From Cryptomeria japonica (taxonomy: Eukaryota; Streptophyta; Pinopsida; Cupressales; Cupressaceae): 64,000 nt of DNA. The notes beneath the pieces are model-generated. The model saw only the letters and a program-made list of their open reading frames with translations. It was not told where the DNA came from and did no database searches. Shown here piece by piece: positions 57,067 through 64,000 of the stretch. The position numbers and the translations under genes were made by a program. The DNA lies in the NCBI RefSeq assembly GCF_030272615.1, contig NC_081409.1, positions 650,600,468 to 650,664,467 of the forward strand. Reading direction: 5' to 3'. Numbering within the stretch: the stretch's first letter is position 1; each line of letters opens with the position of its first letter.

Positions 57067-60000
57067 TTACTGACAGACATGGGTGCGAAGACCCATAGAA
57101 TTTGAACACCACCTGAACTTGTGTGTGCTCACTGGTTTCGTCAAGGCATCTGCAACATTTTCTAGAGTGTCTACCTTGTTAAGATAAACTTTTCCATCTT
57201 CCACCATGTCACGCATGAAATGATACTAAACATCAACATGCTTCAACTTGGCATGGAAAGTAGGATTCTTTGCCAAACAAATGGCACTCTGACAGTCACT
57301 CCAGATTTCAATCTTCCCTGCATCAAAACCAATGTCAGAACTCAAATGTCTAAGCCAAACTACTTCTTTACAAGCATGTGTGGCTGCCATGTATTCTGCC
57401 TCTGTAGTGGACAAAGCGACTACAGCTTGTTGCTTGCTCATCCAACTAACTGCTCCACCATTCAGGACAAAAGCATATCCACTGGTAGATCTCTTGCTGT
57501 CAATATACCCTACCCAATCAGAATCCAAGTAACCACAAATGCTAAGAGTTCTTTTTGAATCCTTCAGATTACCATGATAACATAATGCAAAATCTGAAGT
57601 ACCCTTTAGGTATCTAAACACTCTCTTTATAGCATCCCAGTGTGATCTCCTTGGATTCAACATAAACCTGCTAACTACTCCCACTAGTTGGGCAATGTCT
57701 AGTCTTGTACAGACCATAGCATACATCGGACTACCTATAGAACTTGCATACGCTACATCTTTCATGTCTTCAATCTCTTTTGGAGACTTCAGACTGTCCA
57801 GCATAGACAACTTAGTTCCCTGCAAGATGGGAACAACCTGTGATTTATAGTCAGACATATGAAACCTGTCAAGAACATTGGTTATGTATTTTCTCTGGCT
57901 AAGCCAAATTTTCCTCTTAGACCTATCTCTTTTGATCTCCATTCCCAGAATGTAATTTTCTGGTCCTAAATCCTTCATTTCAAATTTCATAAAAAGCCGA
58001 GATTTTAAATCTGAGATCATATTTTTTGTGTTTCCTATGAACAACATGTCATCTACATACAAAGCTGTGATAAGAATCCTATCACTATCAATTTTGTAGT
58101 AAACACAATGATCATCTTTGGATCTCACAAATCCCAAGGATAGAACAAATGTATCATACTTCTGATACCACATTTTGGGGGACTGTTTCAAACCATACAG
58201 AGACTTCTTGAGTTTGCATACCTAATGTTCTTTACCTTTTTCCACAAAGTGCTCAGGCTGGGACATATAAATTTCTTCTTCAAGATCATCATGAAGAAAT
58301 GTTGTCTTCACATCCATCTACTCAATCTCCCAATCATATGCTGCTGCAAGTGACAAGAGAAATCTAATAGATGTCAGCTTAGCTACAAGAGAAAAGATTT
58401 CCCCATAGTCAATACCTTCCTTTTGTGAATACCCCTTTGCAACCAATCTTGCCTTATACTTGTCAACATTGCCATCTGGACCATACTTCTTTTTGAATAC
58501 CCACTTATAGCCTATAGGCTTTCTGTCTTTAGGCAATGGCACCAAATCCCAGGTTCCATTTTTATCCAATGATGACATTTCATCATTCATGGCTTCGAAC
58601 CAGCAATCTGAATTAGGCATTTCAATTGCTTCTTTTGCAGTCTTAGGCTCATCAGTATCTGCAAGTAACACATAAGCACAATTTACATTCAACATAGAGT
58701 GACTGTACTTATTAGGTGTATACCTTTTAGGTTGCTGTCTCTCTTGAGTAGATCTTCTCAACTCTGGTGTTGAGGCTTCTTGAGGTTCACTAGGAGGCTC
58801 ATTATCATGTTCTTCTTCAGAACTACTTGAACTTCTTGAACTCTCCTCATCTTCAGGTATCTCTGGAGATTCTTCTTTGATTGGAGGTACTTCAACCTCA
58901 AGTTCTCCTTTCTCTTATATTTTGTGATCTAATGACATAGGCTTCAGTTCATGAAAAATCACACTTCTACTGAATAAAACCTTACTAGTCACTGGATTCC
59001 AAAGTTTATATCCTTTCACACCAAATCCATGGCCAATGAAGATACATTTTACCGCTTTGTTATCCAACTTAGATCTATTCACATCAAGCACATGAGCATA
59101 TGCCTCTACACCAAAAACACGTAGGTGCCTTAAAGAAGGTTTCTTACCAAACCACGCTTTCATAGGTGTTTTGTCAACCAATGCTGAAGTAGGAGAATGA
59201 TTCAGTAGGTAACATGCTGTAGCAATTGCTTCAGCCCAGAATGTTTGTTTTAGCCCAGCTCCACTCAACATGCTCCTAGCTTTCTCCATTAGAGACCAAT
59301 TCAACCTTTCAGTGACTCCATTTTGCTGTGGAGTGTAAGGTACAGTCTTATGTCTTTTATTTCCATGATCAACACAGTACTTGTCAAAATCTGCACTACA
59401 AAATTCACCACCATTGTCTGTTCTTAAACATTTAATCCTTCTCCCCGTTTGACTCTCAACAAGGTTCTTAAACTCCTTAAACCAACTGAACACTTTTGTT
59501 TTACTTTTAAGAAAGTATACAAATGCCCTTCTTGAATAATCATCTAAAAAGGATACATAGTATTTAGACTTAGACAAAGAAGGTACATCCATTGGACCAA
59601 ACACGTCAGAGTGAACATAATCCAGAATAGCAGAAGATTTGTGAGAACTAGAATAAAATTGAACACAGTTATGTTTTCCATAAATGCAGTGCTCGCATAA
59701 ATCAAACTCAAAACTGCAATCATCAAGACCTTCAACCAGATTCTTATTCTTCAAGGCTTTTAAACCTTTTTCACCTATGTGGCCTAACCTATTATGCCAG
59801 AGCATTGTTTTCTCAGCAGGAAGTTTAGCTTCCAATGAGTATACATTGTGCATTCTTATAGTTGTCTTATCAGACTTTTCAGAAGTTACATTACAACTTA
59901 TAGGTTCAACATTTAACTTGTACAGTGTACCAATGCAATCAACCTTTGCCAATACAATGGAACCCCTAGTCATTTTGCAACCACCAGACACAAAAGTAAC

Positions 60001-61077
60001 TTGAACTCTAGCATCATTAAGTTTACTTACAGAAAGAAGGTTTCTTGCCAGACCTGGTATATGAAGAGCCCCATTGATCCCCTTCACTCTACCATCTGGA
60101 AACTGAATTTTGATTCTGCCTCTCCCTACAATCTCCAATGTAGAATCACTAGCCAGATATGCCTTTCCACCAACATATGGTTCATACTTCGAGAACCATT
60201 CCTTGTGGGATGCCATATGGAAAGATGCGCTAGAATCTACTAACCAGGTGTCGTCTATGGTAGGCATTGCCAGGGCTGCAACAAAAGCATCAACATCACT
60301 CTGAGAAGACTCAGTGTCAGAAAATTTCTTCTTCTTCTTCTCCTTCTTGGAGTCCTTTCAGATATGCCCTTTCTCCCCACAGTTCCAACACTTCACCTTT
60401 GACTTCTTGCCTGGAGATTTAAAACTCTCTTGAGACTTGGACTTCTTTCCTTTCTTCTTGTCTTTGTCCTTCAATCTGCCTCTAACAGAGAGTGCATCCT
60501 TTGTCATCTCAGAAGACCTCTTTCTCATTTCTTCTGACAAAAGAGTATTAACCACAGTATCCATCTTGAACTGGGTCGTGGTACTGCCAATAGCCATCAC
60601 TAAGTGTTCCCAAGAGTCACGCAATGAACATAGCAACAACATGCAACATTCTTCCTCCTGAATGGACACACCAACAAAAGTTAACTGTGCAAGAACCATG
60701 TTGAATGCATTCAAATGGTCTGCCAATGCTGTCCCTGCGTCCATCTTCAGAGAGTACAATTTCTTCCTCAAGAAAAGTTTATTCACCAAGGGTTTTCCTT
60801 GATAAATATCACCCAACTTCTCCTAGAGAAGATGTGTAGACTTCTCCTCATGGACGTTTAACAAAACAAAGTCAACCAGACATAGCCTGATTAGACCCCT
60901 TGCCTTCCGGTCGGCTAAATCCCAATCTTCTTGCTTCATGTCTGAAGGCTTAGAAATTGCAACTACAACACCCTAGAGATCTCTGTCGACCAACAAGTCT
61001 TGCATCTTGAGTTTCCAAATTTCAAAACTGGAACCATTAAACTTCTCCATGTCTATGCATCCTGAAGTACTCGCCAT
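57067..61077 (-). pseudogene. gag-pol: Copia gag-pol polyprotein, one frame, seven in-frame stops
   Basis: A 1,337-codon frame from Met 61077 (MASTSG) to a natural stop at 57069-57067, interrupted by stops at 60975, 60825, 60360, 58917, 58320, 58224 and 57228 but by no frameshift. Domains in order: gag with UBN2-type helices; a knuckle CWNCGEKGHI (about 60388) whose last Cys is Ser; protease, active site reading DSSAS instead of the usual D-S/T-G (about 60237); integrase with the HHCC zinc region (LWHNRLGHI … CEHCIYGKH, 59800-59680) and the catalytic stretches HSDVFGP, RTDNGGEF and NGVTERLN; RT with KARLVAKGYSQ and the YVDD box (about 58060); RNase H with STSGYAF and STTEAEYMAA; and the terminal ADALTK motif. 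Several stops stand where Copia relatives usually have Gln or Trp, so C-to-T or G-to-A changes explain them. Inactive. Confidence 0.95.
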
Positions 61078-61177
61078 TTCAATCTGTAAAACAAGTAGAC
61101 ACTATGCAAGACTCCCACTGAGACAGAATTGACACAAAAAACCAACCCAACCCAACAAGGATAACAAAATGGGACAG

Positions 61178-61189
61178 GCTCTGATACCA
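61178..61189 (-). promoter_or_regulatory. Primer-binding site, initiator tRNA-Met type
   Basis: The minus strand reads TGGTATCAGAGCC two bases inside the 5' LTR. Confidence 0.92.
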
Positions 61190-61191
61190 CT

Positions 61192-62398
61192 TGTAAGGAA
61201 AGCAAGTGCAAAATTCTCTTCCTTAATGTCAATTCACAGAGGAGAAATAGGCTAGTGTAGACAAAAATTCAACATTTACTGAATATGGTACGAGTAAAAA
61301 CATGCACAAAAACAACACAGAGAGGTAACACACAAAGTTAACGTGGGAAAACCCTTTCCGGAGAAAAACCCACCACCAGCAAATGATCGACTTTATTAAC
61401 AATATGTTAAAACAATACAATAGAGTCTCATCTATAGATTTCCTTCACTTTGTTACATAGTCATTCCAGACATACAAACAACTGGATCAGACTCTTCGCA
61501 GAACACACCCCTAGCTCTCAAGATTTCGTCCTCTACTCCTCTCTCTCCAACCTTTGGATTTCCATCAGTTTTAATACCAAATGGCTTGGCGGTTCATCAG
61601 AGTAATGACCCCAACAACTCAAAGTCTAACCATCTGCTTGTGTCAGTTTGCAATCATGAAAAACAATTATCCCACATGCAGTAGACAACCGCATCAGTTT
61701 GTATTCATTTACACCGACAATCTCATACATAGTATTCGAGAATTGACCTTTTTGGATCTCGGTTCAACCTCACTCCCGTAGTCGGTCTCCACTCCATCAT
61801 CCATCGACATAACATTCGAAAGGTAAACTCAATGGTCTGATGATACTCAATCGCCTAAGGCGACTCCATCGGATCATCGGTATAGCTTGCCAACAGCAAC
61901 TCTGATCTCCGATGGCTAAGAGTGGTCTTCATAAAGACATCAGAATAGTAACACAGCTACCATGCCGATACCAAGAGCAAGGACTCATCAGCTCACCGGA
62001 CCAAGTCCAAAACCGTTATCTTGGTCTGCATTGCCAGTCCGGTAAGATGACTTCATCGGGTCATCGGAACACAAATAACTGAGACCGGTAAGACCCGAAC
62101 CGGGACTGGTAGAGCTAGCTTCATCAGGACATCGGCATGACATTCAAAATGTCAACCTGATAGCTGATAGGTGATCCAAACCGAGACCGGTAAGACCTGA
62201 ACTGAGACTGGTAGAGCTGGCTTCATCGGGACATCAGCATGACATTCAGAATGTCAACCCGATAGCCGATAGGTGAGAATACATCGGCAAGAGACATGCC
62301 GATAGAGCTCACAAAATCCTTCATACTGTTTCATTGGCATGACTTAACCCGATTAGTATGGACTATTGTCAAGTGAATTTGAGGCACATTTTCCAACA
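61192..62398 (-). repeat. 5' LTR of the nested Copia element
   Basis: 1207 bp, same length as 55811-57017. On the plus strand it runs from TGTAAGGAAAG to CCAACA. Confidence 0.95.
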
Positions 62399-62403
62399 CA
62401 AGC
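62399..62403. repeat. Target-site duplication CAAGC (right)
   Basis: Identical to 55806-55810. Confidence 0.95.
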
Positions 62404-63271
62404 CATAGGTACACTGTGTGGATGTAGATCATCAAGATTCCTACCGGATAAAGATGCAGTCACCATGTGAATGTTGGCAAATGCACACTCCAGTGAGAAA
62501 TTGTAGGTGATTGAAGGTATTGTCATTGATGGCAACCTTACAATCATTTGATACTGGTAGGCAGACATAGGCACCAGCATCGACATACTCTACACCGACA
62601 TACAGTTCACCAACACCAAAAAGATTGATCACCGGCACCCTGGCTGACAAGAATTTTGTATAAATATATTTTGTAATTAATTGTAAAATATTTTGTAAGC
62701 CGACATGGCGGATTTTAATATGACTCATATATGTATGAGATCATTATAGATCATTTAGGATATAGATAATAGATATGAGAAGTATGAAAAGAAGGTAGCA
62801 GACCTAATATGCAAATTATTGGATACGGGTTTATGTATATTGCAGAGCTTAAACCGGTACTGAATCTAGCATAGTAGATGTTGATGTGAAGTAGTACAAG
62901 ACATTGGATTAGTATAATCCATTTTTGTAAGTCACTGTGACTTCTTTTCTAATTGAGCAATGAGCTCTAGGCACTTGGCCTTCCTGCATGTGCAGTCCCC
63001 TATTGTAAGCAGTAATATTCTCTTATTGGCCAGTAAGTGAATATTGTGGGTCACAAATCTCACTGAGGTTTTTCCCACACCGGGTTTCCTTGTTAAAACA
63101 TTATGTTATGGTGTGCTTTTCATGTTGTGGTTGTTGTTCTTATTTGTTGCATTATTTCTGGTTTACTGGTACACAATTTTAATATGCTTTTCATGTTTTA
63201 AGTTGAGAAAATTATCTAACCGGTTAGATACTGATTCACCCCCCCTCTCAATATCTTTGGGAATCCTAACA

Positions 63272-63502
63272 GTGAAGAGATGACTAAAAGTGAGTGTGAC
63301 CCAACTGGATCACATGTGTCTATTTGTAGATATGTTGCACGAATAGGGAAGCCACATGAGTGCATTGCAAGATGCAAATGACAAGGATCCACTACCATCA
63401 GTAAGTGGAGATTATCTCCTATTATGCAAAGTGTGCATCATAGTTCTATGAGATAAGACATACGAGTTAAAGGAAAGTGTTTGAAGGCTCACACCAAAAT
63501 CC
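63272..63502. other. 231-bp segment between two LTR copies
   Basis: No ORF, PBS or similarity to the neighbouring LTR upstream region. Its origin is unclear. Confidence 0.4.
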
Positions 63503-63923
63503 ACCGGTACTGAATCTAGCACAGTAGATGTTGATCTGAAGCAGTACACGACATTAGATTAGTATAATTCATTTTTCTAAGTCAGTGTGACTTCTTTTGT
63601 AATTGAGCAGTGAGCTCTAGGCACTTGGCCTTTCTGCATGTGCAGGCCCCTATTGTAAGAAGTAATATTATCTTATTGGCCAGTAAGTGAATATTGTGGG
63701 CCACAAATCCCACTGAGGTTTTTCCCACACTGGGTTTCCTTGTTAAACAATTATGTTATGGTGTGCTTTTCATGTTTTGGTTGTTGTTCTTATTTGCTGC
63801 ATTATTTCTGGTTTACCAGTACATAGTTTTAATATGCTTTTCATGTTTTAAGTTGAGAAAATTATCTAACCGGTCAGATACTGATTCACCCCCCCCCTCA
63901 TAGTATCTTAGGGAATCCTAACA
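63503..63923 (+). repeat. LTR 3' part, 5' LTR of an element running off the window
   Basis: Matches 62853-63271 closely over 420 bp, starting accggtactgaatctagc and ending CCTAACA, and has the C-run motif at 63883. A primer site follows directly, so this copy heads an element on the plus strand. It is truncated at its own 5' end, because the upstream LTR sequence is missing. Confidence 0.85.
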
Positions 63924-63925
63924 AT

Positions 63926-63938
63926 TGGTATCAGAGCC
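63926..63938 (+). promoter_or_regulatory. Primer-binding site, initiator tRNA-Met type
   Basis: TGGTATCAGAGCC two bases after the LTR end. The internal region continues past the window edge; an atg near 63995 could open its gag. Confidence 0.92.
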
Positions 63939-64000
63939 TGGTCCTGTATTTCCAAAAGCCTAACAACTTGAGGAAGATCTTGATACTGATAGAGATGGAA

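Larger units (their letters stand above)
55811..62398 (-). mobile_element. Complete Copia LTR retrotransposon, gag-pol with seven stops
   Basis: 6,588 bp on the minus strand: 5' LTR 62398-61192, iMet primer site, gag-pol 61077-57067, polypurine tract, 3' LTR 57017-55811. It is flanked by the perfect target duplication CAAGC (55806-55810 and 62399-62403) and inserted into a plus-strand LTR. The LTRs are both 1207 bp and differ at roughly one base in twenty over the first 250 bases read by eye, so the insertion is not recent. Confidence 0.96.
55400..63271 (+). repeat. Plus-strand LTR split by a nested Copia element
   Basis: Pieces 55400-55810 and 62404-63271 join across the 55811-62398 insertion to make ~1.28 kb, starting TGTTGGCATTG and ending CCTAACA. 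TATAAATA lies at 62659-62666, and GATTCACCCCCCC (from 63233) and gtttttcccaca occur near the 3' end. The flanking 5 bp (tttat / gtgaa) do not match, so it is not a simple solo LTR. A second partial copy of its 3' third lies at 63503-63923. Confidence 0.7.

Noticed and set aside
61178-61189. tRNA-like matches at the primer sites (also 12161-12172 and 63926-63938)
   Set aside because: Only the short complement of the iMet 3' end is present; no tRNA gene folds around it.
55400-63271. Interpretation as a clean solo LTR
   Set aside because: The flanking pentamers (tttat and gtgaa) differ, so the solo-LTR footprint is missing.

Overview
This window looks like repeat-dominated intergenic DNA from a large-genome seed plant, quite possibly a conifer. 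The evidence is nested LTR retrotransposons with tRNA-iMet-type primer sites, Copia gag-pol proteins, AT-rich spacers, long CT/GA microsatellites and small foldback elements. The assignment to gymnosperms is an inference. I see no intact host gene, rRNA, tRNA or CRISPR array; every recognisable coding region is a retroelement gene in some state of decay, apart from a few exon-like scraps.

Layout. 1-3000: the 3' part of a plus-strand retroelement ORF (a relative of ORF2 below), then purine tracts. 3000-5726 and 13307-14300: older non-coding repeat sequence split by the next element. 5727-13301: a complete minus-strand LTR element with a perfect 5-bp target duplication (ATGTA). It has ~1.13 kb LTRs, an iMet primer site, a gag with CCHC knuckles, NO protease/integrase/reverse transcriptase, and a ~1,090-codon downstream ORF2 behind its own promoter-like sequence. 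14300-21700: AT-rich DNA holding foldback elements and copy A of a ~2 kb repeated segment with an exon-like core. 21700-24200: CT microsatellites, a palindromic minisatellite, one orphan exon-like ORF, GA and AT repeats. 25290-32235: copies B and C of the repeated segment; B carries a 399-bp TIR element absent from the same site in copy A. 32235-40213: old retroelement debris, small tandem repeats and a 24-bp palindrome.

40214-49940: a pol-less, LTR-bounded plus-strand element. Its left LTR is truncated and begins with a 33-bp micro-inversion. The primer-site region is repeated four times, the body ORF is decayed, and the 3' part is a 3.7 kb tandem array of 23 hairpin motifs spaced about 170 bp. 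49941-51710: an LTR with TATA box. 51729-55390: rearranged minus-strand Copia fragments (RT/RNaseH lies upstream of gag/protease). 55400-63271: a plus-strand LTR split by a complete minus-strand Copia element (55811-62398, target duplication CAAGC) whose single-frame gag-pol is broken by seven stops and no frameshift. 63503-64000: a second partial copy of the outer LTR followed by an iMet primer site, the start of an element running off the window.

How the parts relate. The autonomous-type Copia at 55.8-62.4 kb shows the enzymes such a family needs. The elements at 5.7-13.3 kb and 40.2-49.9 kb lack them and would have needed them from elsewhere. The ORF2 family, present twice (1-2807 and 10377-7115), in a position resembling the extra downstream ORF of Sirevirus-type Copia elements, is the most interesting coding content.
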